NCBI GenBank assembly: GCA_033725935.1
Contig: MU867117.1
Span: forward strand, 158,362-222,361
Reading direction: 5' to 3'
DNA length: 64,000 bases
Source of the DNA: Cladorrhinum sp. PSN259
Lineage: Eukaryota; Ascomycota; Sordariomycetes; Sordariales; Podosporaceae
Made by a program: the position numbers and the translations under genes. The notes below the pieces were generated by a model that made no database searches, was not told where the DNA came from, and worked only from the letters and a program-made list of their open reading frames with translations. This document shows, one piece after another, positions 43,361 through 54,425 of this stretch. Positions within the stretch are counted from its first letter, which is position 1; every line of letters begins with the position of its first letter.

Positions 43361-44611
43361 ATGCGGGTCATTCAAGTATTATGTCTAGCCTCAGTCGCAG
43401 CGGCCGTCCAGAAGCCGCTGCTGACAAAAGATTCTTGCTCCTGGCAACCCTTGTCATCGGTTGAGCTCACCTGCCATCTCGACCAAGACCAACAACAGGC
43501 AGCACCATCATCACCGACCCCAAAACCAGCGCCACCGGCATCAAAGTGGGAAGCAACCGGAAAATGCGCCGGCACTTACTGCATCTTCAAGAACCCCGGC
43601 TTCGCCAACGGCCGAGGGATGGTGGCCATCACCACTTCCCAAAACATCAAGAAACTCAAGGCCCTCGAGAAAGCCACAATAGGCAAAGCGAAGACCAAGT
43701 CATCACCCGAACAAAGTCCACCGCCACAATTCTTGATCTCTCAAATCCCAGGAAAAGGACTCGGTCTCATCTCGAACGTTACCCTCCGCCGCGGTGACAC
43801 CATCATGCGTCAAAGCCCCGCGATCCTGCTGCACCGCACCTTCTTTGAACAAATACCACCTCAGATCCAAGCGTCTCTTCTGAGGGAAGCGGTGTCTCTC
43901 CTCCCGCCCACACTGAGAAAATCGTTTCTCGGGCAAATGTCGCATTTTCCAGGTGATAAAATCCTTTCCATCCTCGCGACAAACTCCTTCCAGATGGACT
44001 TGGGAGGAGCAAAAGATGGCCACCACTACGGTAATTTCCCCGAAGTCTCGCGGTTCAATCACGACTGCAGACCCAACGTCGCTTTCCGCATCGACGCGAA
44101 ATCTCTGACCCACGTCACTGCGGCCGTCAGGGACGTGCGACCGGGAGAGGAACTGTCCATTTCTTACCTGGATTCGATGGAGCCGAGAGCGAAGCGGCAG
44201 GAGCGCGCAAAGATGGCTTGGGGGTTCGAGTGCGCGTGCTCGCAGTGTTCTCTGCCCGAAAAGGAAGCAAAGAAATCGGATGAGCGTCTACAGGAGATCA
44301 AGAGCATCGAGGGTAAACTTGGCGACGTGACGAGCGGTACCAAGGGAGTTAATAAGAAGATGCTGGAACGGCTGGTGAGGCTCTACAGGGAGGAGAGGCT
44401 AGAAGGGAGCATGGGAGGGGCGTACACCCTCGTGGCTATGAACTATAACATGCTCGGTGACGCGAAGAACGCGGTCAAGTATGCCAAGTTGGCTGCCGAG
44501 GCCGTGGAGCTCGAAATGGGGGAGGGTCAGCCCGATGCTGAGGTGATGCGGGAGTTGGTCAAGGATGCGAGGGGACATTTTACTTGGAGGGGAAGGATTG
44601 GGATGCGGTAG
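43361..44611 (+). CDS. SET-domain protein with an N-terminal signal-peptide-like segment
   Basis: Start at ATG 43361 gives 416 residues beginning MRVIQVLCLASVAAAVQ, a good signal-peptide shape; an earlier in-frame ATG (43268) would add an (AAC)-encoded Asn run and hide it. After a Gln/Pro-rich linker come the SET motifs: I-P-G-K-G-L-G-L-I-S, the central NFPEVSRFNHDCRPNVAFRI (NHxCxPN), P-G-E-E-L-S-I-S-Y, and a post-SET C-A-C-S-Q-C zinc motif. The C-terminal 110 residues are helical, TPR-like (GGAYTLVAMNYNMLGDAKNA). This resembles SMYD/SET5-like methyltransferases without a MYND finger. SAM-dependent lysine methylation is expected; if the leader is real, the target lies in the secretory pathway or outside the cell. 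Confidence 0.85.
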   Translation: MRVIQVLCLASVAAAVQKPLLTKDSCSWQPLSSVELTCHLDQDQQQAAPSSPTPKPAPPASKWEATGKCAGTYCIFKNPGFANGRGMVAITTSQNIKKLKALEKATIGKAKTKSSPEQSPPPQFLISQIPGKGLGLISNVTLRRGDTIMRQSPAILLHRTFFEQIPPQIQASLLREAVSLLPPTLRKSFLGQMSHFPGDKILSILATNSFQMDLGGAKDGHHYGNFPEVSRFNHDCRPNVAFRIDAKSLTHVTAAVRDVRPGEELSISYLDSMEPRAKRQERAKMAWGFECACSQCSLPEKEAKKSDERLQEIKSIEGKLGDVTSGTKGVNKKMLERLVRLYREERLEGSMGGAYTLVAMNYNMLGDAKNAVKYAKLAAEAVELEMGEGQPDAEVMRELVKDARGHFTWRGRIGMR

Positions 44612-46437
44612 TTTTTTTTTGTTTGTTTTTTGTAGGTACTTCTTCCTTGAGGGGAAAAGTGTTGACATTTGGTGATGCTTGTTATACTTTTTTAGTTTAA
44701 GTTTTAGTTTGTCAAGTATTTTCAGCCCTGATTCAAACCCAAGAGGCTGGCCGGATTGGATCTTGACCAGGTAGGCATGCTTGATGGAAAGTACAGTACA
44801 ACCGGGTGTTAATAAGATAAATAGGCCTGTTCAGATGGTACCTATGGAGGTGCGCGGATGGCTTGGAGACCCCGTGGTTGGGATGTATCAATATGACAAT
44901 AGACTTTTGGCATATCTTTTTTTTTTTTTTTTTATGTTTTTCTTACCCAAACTCTGTGAGATTTCTAATTCCTACCTCGGTTCTTGGTTCGAATCGCTCG
45001 TTTGCTTGATTTCTCGTGAATCTAGTCGCTCTGACGATTTTAATGGTTGAAAAATGGGCATCATTGAACAAGTGAAAAATTTCGTTTTTGATCTTCTCCG
45101 GTCAAGTGCTTGGTACCCGTAGCGCTTAGGTTGGTACCCGTAATGCTTGGTATCCGTAGTGTCTTTTCGCCGGACCATTGTGAAACTGGCAATAATTGTG
45201 GTCAGTTGAGATTTTGAATAATTTAAGACTTAAAAGTGCGAAATGCCGAGGAGATCCCGCCAAATTGGCTACTTGCATAATTCTGGAAAATTATGTGCGG
45301 GGAGAACGTACGGGATCAATTCTCTCCACGTGAACAGCAAGTCCCAAGGCCATTACCGTCATGATGACTCCAGCGGTGAAAGCCTAGATAAGACGAATCA
45401 CCGGTCATGCAAGCTTTCAGCCACAACCTGAGCACGATGAAGGGGAAGAGGAAAACCAGGTCCCAAGTTCGCCGAGAAATGTTCCCGCTGGCCGCGACGA
45501 TGCTGAATTCAAACCATGTGGCCGAAAAGGAGCGAGAAATAGATGGCGATAAATCAGTCTGCCTGCTTTTTGTTCTGATGGGTTTTGGGCAAAAGGTCGG
45601 AGGTGCTGGCATATGTCAGCATTGATGGCATTTGGAGGCTTGGCAGAGGCAAAGCTTACCTCAACGAACGGGTCGGATACCGAATGGCGTCCGGGTGCAT
45701 GTGAGGAAATACAAGTGGCGCCAGTATGAGCCCGGCCGCGAGAAACCTACAGTGGGCTGCCGGGAACTCGAGAAGATTGTTGTCATGACGGGCTCTTGTG
45801 AAACTTATCACCTAATTGATACCAAGCAGGCACATGAAAACGCTTGACAGAAAGCCACCTTCTCTAGTAATACGAGCTGCCGCTCCGTAGCTAATGTTTG
45901 TGCTCTCAAGCTTGGTTGACTTTCTGGAAGAAAAGTACACAATCGAAGGCGAACCAGGTTTCAAGTTCGCCCAGGAAAGTCACAGCAACGACGATTCCAC
46001 AGCCGACGGACAATCAATATCCCACTGTTCAAGCCGTCACTGAACCCGTTGTACGTTTTGAGCAGCGTAGACTGATGTAAAAGACTTCCGAACTTGTAAC
46101 TTCCAGCCATCTCTGTCTATTCATGACCTTGCTGAGACAAGTGTGTTCAACAACCGTTTGCAGGCAAGCCGTCAGGTTTCCTACAGTACCTTTCCCTCTT
46201 GAACCCCTTTCCTCAACCCGAAAGCACGTATACTTACTGTGTCCCTATGGCAGAGCACCTTCGGAAATGAACAGATGCCTCTGACATCCAAGTCCGGTTC
46301 CACGCAAGCCACACGCGACGGCGAGATCCATCACAACCAGACTCCCAAGCCAGCCACAACCAGACCTTCTCCCCCCTCCCCCCTCCCCCGAAGGAGGGTC
46401 CCTCCCTTCATAAGCAACAATTTCGAATCCATCTTTC
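44612..46437. other. 1.8-kb intergenic region
   Basis: No gene supported. Three imperfect copies of TTGGTACCCGTAGCGCT lie at 45108-45165. A T18 run is at 44918. A B-box-like GGTTCGAATCGC at 44987 has no matching arms. Confidence 0.4.
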
Positions 46438-46556
46438 GGTTCTGTGGGTGAGTAGTTAACCACCTGGTCAACAGCGTTGATTTCACCCAGCGTTGCTTTC
46501 TTAGCGGAGATCAGCGAAGGGCCGGGAGCACGTCAGTTCGAACCTGACCAGAACCA
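46438..46556 (+). tRNA. Intron-containing tRNA-like gene, best fit Val(AAC), non-canonical
   Basis: The acceptor strands GGTTCTG (46438) and CAGAACC (46549) pair completely, with discriminator A. The T arm is perfect: GTCAG-TTCGAAC-CTGAC. A five-pair anticodon stem CCTGG/CCGGG (46463, 46522) and a five-base variable loop AGCAC fit. The D stem is weak (GGT/ACC). The loop would be T-C-A-A-C-A, giving anticodon AAC with C instead of the usual U33, and an intron of about 47 nt after position 37. A T7 run follows at 46561 as a pol III terminator. The A box is poor and G19 is absent, so it may be a degenerate or pseudo-tRNA. Confidence 0.4.
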
Positions 46557-46560
46557 ACAA

Positions 46561-46650
46561 TTTTTTTCCTTTTTCTTTTCCTTTTTTCTTCTTTTTCCTT
46601 TTTTCTTCTTTTTCCTTTTTTCTTCTTTTTCCTTTTTTCTTCTTTTTCCC
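46561..46650 (+). repeat. T/C-rich 17-bp tandem repeat
   Basis: TTTTTTCTTCTTTTTCC repeats about four times directly after the tRNA-like gene. Confidence 0.8.
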
Positions 46651-46912
46651 CTCTCTCTCCTGCGTGCATGACAATGGTCGACGCCGATCTGCGCTTGGGA
46701 CAACCGCAAACTTCATGTTCTGTTCATTGTGCTGCTCCCAGGAAGTCTCAGAGCTCCCAATGCACGACGAATGCATTCTAAACCTGAGGGCCATGGCTTG
46801 TATGCCTTTCATTGAGTATGTCTCTGAAATTACGTTGTATTGAGACTTGATCTCCTCTACTATTATTATTTTACTGCCCTCCCCCTTTGGTTCAAATTAC
46901 ATGCTCTGATTA

Positions 46913-48106
46913 TCAAATCATTACCAACTTCAACTGGATCTCGTATTTAGATGCTGCCGACACGGAGGCGAAGGCTGTATTGAACGAATTCACGTTTCCA
47001 ACGGGATAGGCCCGACCGCCGACGCGGTAGAGACGCAAGGTCTCCGAAGTGGTGACCAGTCCATCCTTTCCGACCCACTCCCACCCCACCATATTCGTTG
47101 CCGTGTCGAGCGTCCAGATATCTGTCTCGTAAACACTAGAGCCCGAGGTAACTGGGCCTGAGCCAGCCGGCGTAGGTGCAGCGGCAATCAGGCTACCGTA
47201 GTAGTTACGCAGTTCCACGCTGGCAGGCGTGTTGAAACCCAAGACGTTGGGCGAATAGCCTTCGGGAGAAAATCGAAGCCTGGTCGCCGTCGTGGCGTCA
47301 CTGGACACGGAGAAGCTGATAGGGACGGCCACGGTGGGGTCGGTGGTGATGGCCGGTCCTGAGCTCATGTACAGCCAGCCAGCTGCAGACCCGGTATCCT
47401 TTCGCAAGACTTGAACCAATGCCCTCTTAGCCACCGAGCTGGGCGCCGGCATTGCTGACGAAGTGGAGGTTGAGGTCGATGAAGATGGCGCCGGGGGTGG
47501 TTGCGAAGGTCTCACCGTCACGGTGGTCATCACAACCACAGTCGTGACGCCAATATCGGTCACTATGCTGGTTGTAGTCCTTGTCACGACAGAACCCTCC
47601 TCGGTAACGGTAACAGGCTCGGCCGTTGCCGTAGCAGTAACGGTTGCTGCATCGGATGGGGAGATGCTAAGGCACTTGCAGGCCGAGGAGACGCGGTCGG
47701 GGCTGTAGGTGATGCTGAGCCACTCGGGGTAGTCAACGGACCGCTTCGCCCTTTTCTTGTCTGGGTAGACGGTAAAGGTAATAGCTTGAACGGCATCGGT
47801 CACGGTCACGGTGGCGGGTTCGGTCACGGTGACGATTTCTTCGATGAAGGTGGACACCTCGGTGACGACGACGGTAGAGACCACTCCGGAAGCAGCTGTG
47901 GTCGGCGTGACGGTGATTTGGGCTGTCGATGTGGGCGGAGCTAGAAAACCGGCGCAGAACGGTTCGAGAACACCAGTTTCTTGGGCAAGCATGAGTTGCA
48001 ACAGCTTGTCTTTGGGACTGCAGGCGCGGCATGGGCCCGCCGAGGCGCTTGAGAAGAGAGCCACAACCTGCAATAAGTGCAAGGCGCGAGCCTTGAAGGA
48101 AACCAT
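46913..48106 (-). CDS. Secreted Thr/Val-rich surface protein
   Basis: ATG 48106 gives 397 residues and starts MVSFKARALHLLQVVALFSS plus A-S-A, a signal peptide; the frame is open 28 codons upstream, but that extension would bury it. Next comes a cysteine module (G-P-C-R-A-C-S-P-K-D and L-E-P-F-C-A-G-F-L), common at the mature N-terminus of fungal wall-associated proteins. Long Thr/Val runs follow (EEIVTVTEPATVTVTDAVQA; TTVVVMTTVTVRPSQPPPAP), likely O-glycosylated. The C-terminal 150 residues are globular (VPISFSVSSDATTATRLRFS; YETDIWTLDTATNMVGWEWV). A dibasic K-K-R-A-K-R site near 130 could be Kex2-cleaved. No GPI signal. Binding role at the cell surface is inference. Confidence 0.75.
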   Translation of the reverse strand: MVSFKARALHLLQVVALFSSASAGPCRACSPKDKLLQLMLAQETGVLEPFCAGFLAPPTSTAQITVTPTTAASGVVSTVVVTEVSTFIEEIVTVTEPATVTVTDAVQAITFTVYPDKKRAKRSVDYPEWLSITYSPDRVSSACKCLSISPSDAATVTATATAEPVTVTEEGSVVTRTTTSIVTDIGVTTVVVMTTVTVRPSQPPPAPSSSTSTSTSSAMPAPSSVAKRALVQVLRKDTGSAAGWLYMSSGPAITTDPTVAVPISFSVSSDATTATRLRFSPEGYSPNVLGFNTPASVELRNYYGSLIAAAPTPAGSGPVTSGSSVYETDIWTLDTATNMVGWEWVGKDGLVTTSETLRLYRVGGRAYPVGNVNSFNTAFASVSAASKYEIQLKLVMI

Positions 48107-48264
48107 TGCGGAAGCAAAGATACAGTAAGAAAAGACAGTAAAAAACGAGCGTGAAGAGAAAATCAATCCCCAAAATTGGGGAGGAATCATGTTCTTATGA
48201 TTCCCAGGCTAATTCGCCAGGGATGTTTTGAAATTACAGTGTCCAATTCGGTCTAGAACGTCTG

Positions 48265-48540
48265 TCATCGCAGAGCTGAATGCTTGATTTGGACAAGCGG
48301 CTCCATGGCGCCTTCAATAGCGCCACAAACCCGAGCGTCTAGATCGGTAACTATTGCCGACAAGGGACAATCCCAGAACATCCGTGCTGGACGGATTTTG
48401 AAATTTCCATCACGGGCAACATTATCCATCCCAAACTTGGAAACAAATGCACAAACATCACAGTCCCCGCTTGTGGAGTCATAACCACCCTTTTCTGCAT
48501 CACGGCAGCTAAGACGGCAGCAGGGTATCAAAACAATCAT
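48265..48540 (-). CDS. Possible small cysteine-rich protein
   Basis: A 91-codon ATG frame starting MIVLIPCCRLSCRDAEKGGY with seven Cys (C-C, S-C, G-D-C-D-V-C, W-D-C, V-C-G). No clear signal peptide or splice sites, and no family. It may be chance or an exon of an unresolved gene. Confidence 0.2.
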   Translation of the reverse strand: MIVLIPCCRLSCRDAEKGGYDSTSGDCDVCAFVSKFGMDNVARDGNFKIRPARMFWDCPLSAIVTDLDARVCGAIEGAMEPLVQIKHSALR

Positions 48541-49179
48541 GAGTAATTATATATTTTCAAGAAACCAGCTTCTTCCCCCCTTATTTTGAAGAACAATATC
48601 ATTAGGGTAATTTAGAACGTATTGAGATATAAGACTTTGACCAATCTTCGCTTGGGCTTCTGCTGCACTACATGATCCAATCTCTAATCAGACGAAGCTT
48701 TTTGGGGGAAATATTTTTTTTTTCTTTTTTTTTCTTTTTGTGGAGGAACTTATCAAATACTATACCGACTGAGAGGCAACATTGCAGTCGAGATCTAGTT
48801 ATGGTTATTAGCATAGTCAACTTAAATAGACCCAGCAAAACCTTTTATTCCGAATCCAAGTTGATTTTTACGATCACTAGAAACATTTCAGTACATATCC
48901 TGGTTCTAATCCGATACTTAGTGGACTTGTTTGTTCTTTCTTGTCTTTTGTCGTTATGAGTCTTGAAACTTGTTCGTCCCGAACCAACCCGCGACGGGGA
49001 CACATCCTGTAATCTCCAACTTCCTGTTCGATCTCGATTACAGCAACTTGAAGTTGCTACTAACATCGATGTCCCAACAGCCCCCGCCGCCCCCTTCCTC
49101 CGAATATTAGTCAATTATCGTCATCACTATACCCAGCCCCCCTTGCCATAAAACAAAGAACTAATATTGCCCATTGAAA
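48541..49179. other. Intergenic region
   Basis: AT-rich with poly-T and poly-A runs. No gene supported. Confidence 0.35.
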
Positions 49180-49719
49180 ATGGATTTCCGGCATTCACTG
49201 GCATATAGTTTCGGTACCAAGCGTCCATCTTCGACTGGGACGTCATCTTGGCTCGTTCTGCAGGGCTTGATCTGGGGGAGACTTGTTTCTAGATGCGAAC
49301 AAGAGGACAAATTCACAGATGTGGCGCTCACTCCACACCAATCCATTTTGAGCTTCTTCATGGGTAGCTGCGTACGCCTCGTGAAGTTCTTTTCCCAAAA
49401 CACTGCTAGCTTTCTGATGAGACCAAACCGGGTTTCAAGCTCATCCACCGGTAGTAGGGAGGAATCCGTTGGAGACCCACCGGACGCTGGCCGTGCCAGC
49501 CGAGCTCGTAGAGAAGTGGAAAGTCTGGCACGGAAGAAACGGGAAGTAGACCGGCTGTGCGAGCAAAGTTGGGCAATTCGCGCATTGGTACAGTTGGGGT
49601 GCGACCGAAGCCGAGTAATTGACCTGACCACAGTCGATCTGGAACAACTCATCGACGAGCTCAGAATGACGGGAAAACCTAGCCGAGAGAAAGTGGTGAG
49701 GATAAGCCACGCAGCCTGA
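49180..49719 (+). CDS. Possible 179-residue protein, unknown function
   Basis: The ATG frame begins MDFRHSLAYSFGTKRPSSTG. The C-terminal third is strongly helical and coding-like (ASRARREVESLARKKREVDR; V-D-L-E-Q-L-I-D-E-L-R-M). The opposite strand is also open for 353 codons (50222-49161) but is compositionally odd, so the + frame is preferred. The N-terminal part may include unrecognised introns. Confidence 0.4.
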   Translation: MDFRHSLAYSFGTKRPSSTGTSSWLVLQGLIWGRLVSRCEQEDKFTDVALTPHQSILSFFMGSCVRLVKFFSQNTASFLMRPNRVSSSSTGSREESVGDPPDAGRASRARREVESLARKKREVDRLCEQSWAIRALVQLGCDRSRVIDLTTVDLEQLIDELRMTGKPSREKVVRISHAA

Positions 49720-50223
49720 GCGTACAAAAAGTACATGCAATAAAGCGACAAGGTTTCGGAAGCAGGAGTATACTCATACCGTATGTAGTCCCTGAACTCA
49801 AGGTCAAAGGTATGACATTTGCATAATAGATGAAAGGAACTGGATGACCTATCATGGGATGAGAGTGGTGGTAGTGAAACCTTTACAGAAGGTAATCGAG
49901 TCGGGGAAGGGTACACGAAAATTTTAACGATGTCGTTCTTCGGCATGTTTAATAGGTCGAGTGGGTTCCAGGTGAGCTTCGGAAGAGTTGTAAAAAAAAA
50001 TAAAAAAAGACCTAAAAAAAGGGAAAGGTTAAGGTTTTGGGCGACAGCAAAAAGTCTCCCCAGCAACGAAATATAAAACCCACCCGCCCTCAGCCAAACC
50101 TTCCTCGCACCGCACGCAAAATCACAAACCAAACCTCGATCGCGCAAAATCTCCGTCTCGCCCACCAACATACCAACAAACCCCAATACAATCTCTCTAC
50201 TTGCCTCCCAACTCCCTCTCACA

Positions 50224-50771
50224 ATGTCGTAAGTACTCCCTTTTTTTTATAACCTTTTCTTTCGTCGTCGCAAGTTGGTCGATTGCAGGGATTCTAATAT
50301 TTCTCTACAGAGCCACAGAGCTACCTACCTCCCCCCAAGCTGGTAAGTAAACTTCAAATCGCCACTTTTTGCACAGAGATTGCGACTTTCTGTCACTTTC
50401 TACAGGCCATACCGCGCAGGTGACGATGGTGTGGCTCAGACACACCTTTTTCGCAGTGAGCTGACGCGTATGTATATCAGGCGAGAACGCCAACTACCAC
50501 GGCGAGCTGAGCCGTCAGGCTCACCTTTTTGTGAGCATGATGCTCATCATTTATCCATCGATGTTGGGTTGCACATTTACTAATTTATCTGTGTCTTCTC
50601 ATCAGAGTTTTACCTGCTCGTCGAACCTGCGGACAATTAAGGTCCGGCCGGGGAAAGAATGGCCGTCCTGGTCACGGCCAAGTAAGTACCTAGGCCAGAC
50701 AGAATCGAGCATCGCTGCCGGCCGTTGAAGCTGCAGGGAGAGTTTCTTCAGAGAGCTCTCAGCCAGTCTGA
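50224..50771 (+). CDS. Small five-exon gene with a 5-nt first exon
   Basis: Exons 50224-50228 (ATGTC), 50311-50342, 50481-50530, 50606-50681 and 50737-50771 keep one frame and give 65 residues: MSATELPTSPQAGENANYHG, E-L-S-R-Q-A-H-L-F, then a basic part TIKVRPGKEWPSWSRP. The GTAAGT and GTGAGC donors and TACTAAT/GCTGACG branch sites are strong. In the last two exons another frame also looks coding (GEFLQRALSQSENGGHSMAE) and would need exon 3 to end one base differently, so the 3' half may be frameshifted or misread. The leader 50037-50223 is CA/CC-rich as for expressed fungal genes. No family recognised. Confidence 0.4.
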
Positions 50772-53700
50772 GAATGGCGGCCATTCAATGGCCGAACATC
50801 TCCAGCATCGGAGGGGTTTGTTGCGGGTATAATAAAATTATTTGGTCACCACTAACTTCCTCGGCCAGACCGAATCAGCGATTGATCATGGCTTTTGACC
50901 ATTCAGTTACAGAGCGAGCTGGCTGCGTAACTGCAGCTTCGCCCGCATTGACTGTAGCGAATGCTCGTACGAGAGCAAAAATGTCGCTCTCTTTGTTGAG
51001 AATGCAGTTTCCAATGCGAAATGGCTTCTCTCTGGAACCACCAAGCTGTTTAGACTCGACGAAGTGTTCAAGACTACCAAAATATTTGGAGTTCATGTTG
51101 CTAGACCAGAGCCTCGACTGATGCCTGTTCTTCGAGCCATCACCAAGGTACCTTTGTGGGATATACGGTCCAGGAGCGAAGGCTTTTACAGGTTCTCCCA
51201 ACCAGTCAAGACGGCTTCCTTGCTCAAAGTTGGAACAATCGACTTTTAGACACCAAACAGCTACTGAGCAATTCTTGCTCCACATCAATACAGCAAAAAC
51301 TGCTTGAGAGGGCCGTATTGACGTTCCAAAACTCTCAACCTTCATTTCGTTTCGCCCGGAGAGAATTGCGCAAGTCCCGGTTCCAGTTTCCAACTATCTT
51401 CTCGAAGACATGCCCGAGTAATACCATGGCCAGGATGAGACCAGAGCATTTGACAGAACCAGGGCTCTACGAAGAACAGGGTTATCTATATCGACATGAC
51501 TCGGCGTAGCATATCCATTTTGACTTTCAATCGATTGTTGGAAAGCTCCTTGGCCGCCGCAGAGGCTACGGAGGTATCATGCCGAGACTAACTGCCCAAA
51601 TCTCTTGGATGTCACAGATAATTCAACCTGAGGAATTTGATGAGACAGATCTCGAGCAATAAAGGCTGGCTATTGAATGGCTTCCAGCTTCTCATTGGCA
51701 ACGGGCACCAGCACCGGCACTGGCTGGGTGTCTTTTCTTTAGCAAGACCTTAGCAAAGACCACCGACACTACGTTCGTTAAGGCTTACAAACAGCGGGAT
51801 TACAATGTAACCAGCAACAACCCGTTCGGGAAAGCTGCATACCTGGAACGCATGAAGGAGATGGAAGACAACGGAGGCTAGCCGGCAATCCTGTTGTATT
51901 GGATGTGGAACAGAAAGAAGTGGGCTGGTCTGCAAGACCCGGGAGAAGGCCAGACGTGGCACGCAGGCCACCTGCTGCAACAGAGACACTCTTGCTCCAA
52001 AGACAGTTGCAGGTGACACTCTGCCTCAGCTGGGTCCAAATCAATATATACTTGATATCACCATGTTTCTTACACTATTCACTATTGTGTGCTGAAGACC
52101 TGGATATATTACATCCCTATCTCGCTGCCACAGCCAAAGTCGGGGCACTCGCAGCCTTATTTCTCATTGCAACCGTTGGGGGAACGAAGACGGCTCCCTT
52201 TCGGCTCTTCCAATACCGAGACGGTCTACTGAGCCCACGTAGCGAGTGATCTTGTTACTCGCAACTTGAATGAGGAGCAGCAGCGGTCTCACTACCCGCA
52301 ACCGACCTCGTATCCGACTTGCAATCCCAGTTGCATGCTAACGTGAAAGAACGTGGAATGGCGGCTTGTGATTCCGGAGGTATGGAGGACTTGCCAGTGA
52401 TGAAGAGATCAGGATGTGAAGGAGTTTGCGTTTGTCCTTGGAATCGCATACCAGCAGCTCTGGGCTCATGGTTTTATAAATGGCACGCGTCTCAGTTATT
52501 TTAATACTTTCAGTAGTGAAAAAAAAGGTCAAACCAGGAAATGTGATGAAGAAGAGATTACTCCCGTTTTCGCTTCTCATGGAGGGCATTGTGCGCTTGG
52601 GCAAGGTATAAATTAAACCAGGTGTGGGGAATGGTCGCGATGAAAATGCTGAAGGGAGAACTTTGGAAATGAGTCGAAAGAATAAAGTTTGCTGACGGAT
52701 ACTATCAAACTAGCATGAAGTCACGGATGATAGAGTTTTGACAAAGAATTTAAATAAATGACGATGACTGAACGGGAATTTTTGTCGATGTAAAGATGGA
52801 GAATACCATCTCGGAGGTGTGTGTTTCGCAACAGTTCCAGTCATAAAGATGAACCTTTGTGTACTAAAGTTATGTAGGAGCATGCCACTTTTATGCAGCA
52901 TCATCAATCATATGACGATTGTTTCTTACGCGCTGCGGTTCTCGGTGTTAATGACGGCCTGCACCGCGGATGCTTGGTTTATATCCGCTATAAATTCATT
53001 CACATTCATTTATGAATGTGCCTGGGTAAATAGGTATGAGCTTTTTGAAGTACATGCAGGTGCCTATTTGGGATTTGCGGGGAAAAAAGAAGAAGAAAAA
53101 AGGAAAGAAAAAGGGGTATAACATAAAAAAGAAAAAAGATTGGAACGTCGGGGAGTCGAACTGCAAAAGCGAAGGTACTGTTAGATGTTTGTTGAAGAGT
53201 GGTTCCCCTGGGGGATTTTTTGGAACAGTTCGGATCCTGCCAACTGCACCAAACGCCCTGCAGAATGAAACCTTGGAACAATACGGTAGCTACTTCGCTG
53301 GTAGGGGATCTCAAGGAAGTAGTATATATACCCACTTTTGCGGAGTGCCCGGACAACGGTTGACTACCTGTGGCTGTGGGAGCAGCAGTGCGTTGCTCTG
53401 CGCAACGTGGAGAGCGGCGAAGTTCATGGAATTGGCAGATGGCACATCAAATTTATGCTTTTAAGACTACCGGAGAGGTTGTTCGAGCTCGTCAGAAAAA
53501 GAGACAACTTGAGAAATGGTTGATGGTAATTGAGACTACTCATACCATCATGTCAGCCTTTCAGGCCGTTCACGTTCATCAGGACTTGCAATATTATATC
53601 TTCTTCACATTATTCGTAACAATGAGCCTATGTGGTGGGTTTATATATCATACCATCACTTGAGATATCATCTCAGCGCAGTGCAAAAAGTGTTGCCGTC

Positions 53701-54425
53701 ATGCGTGTGATCAACTCACTACCCCTCATGCAGCTGGGTGAGCGAGGCGATGATGCCAGCCTCGCAGTACAGTCCCACTTTTACGCTGCAGCCGTGTTAG
53801 TGTTGGGACCCACTGTCCCACATCTCGACACGGTCCACTGCAGCGGCTGCGTGTTGGCGGGTTGGTACCCCTCCATTTACTGGCTTCAATTCTACTGATC
53901 CAACACCTCTTCCCTCGGGAGCAAAAGCAGCAGGAGATTTGCCAACGATACGGGAACCAGCTTAGCGGCCAAAGCCCCAGCGTCAAGAAGACACTACAGT
54001 CACGGTCTACATTTCCATCTTGGGCATTGGCAGAGTAGCGGGAGGCAGACTCAACACTGTAGAGTTCACCAAATAATCTGCGTTTTCTGGAGCTTCTCGT
54101 TGCCCTGGTAGTGGCCTATATCCTGTGTCTGGTTATGATGCTGAGATCGTGAGAAGGTCAGATAGATGTCGACATGGCCGCTGGATCAAAGTTCATGGAG
54201 GGTAAAACGAGCCGCTTCCTATCAGTATTCTCACTTCTTCTCATAATTTACAAAGAATCGTGAATATAGTCCATGATAACCTTCCGTTTATGCCCGAAAT
54301 GAGACATACACCTAATTCCAAATGTTTCGGGATATTCGCTGTTCTCCTTGAACTGAAATTAAGGTATTCTGTAAAAGCTACATACATGTATTACATTGTC
54401 AGAATGCAAATAAAAAATGCAAAAA
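50772..54425. other. 3.6-kb region with no supported gene
   Basis: Short decayed-looking frames occur at 51000-51250 (for example VLRAITKVPLWDIRSRSEGF) and 51700-52250 (NPFGKAAYLERMKEMEDN), interrupted by stops. They could be remnants of a gene or retroelement, but no diagnostic motif was found. An A/G-rich stretch lies at 53080-53130. Confidence 0.35.

Noticed and set aside
49161..50222. 353-codon open frame on the minus strand
   Set aside because: Composition is odd (long Ser/Leu/Phe runs), it spans the CA-rich leader of the 50224 gene and overlaps a more coding-like + frame.
51156..52249. Retroelement polyprotein in the 51-52 kb frames
   Set aside because: F-V-G-Y and similar words tempted a copia integrase/RT call, but no catalytic motif (DDE, YVDD, zinc knuckle) was found in any frame.
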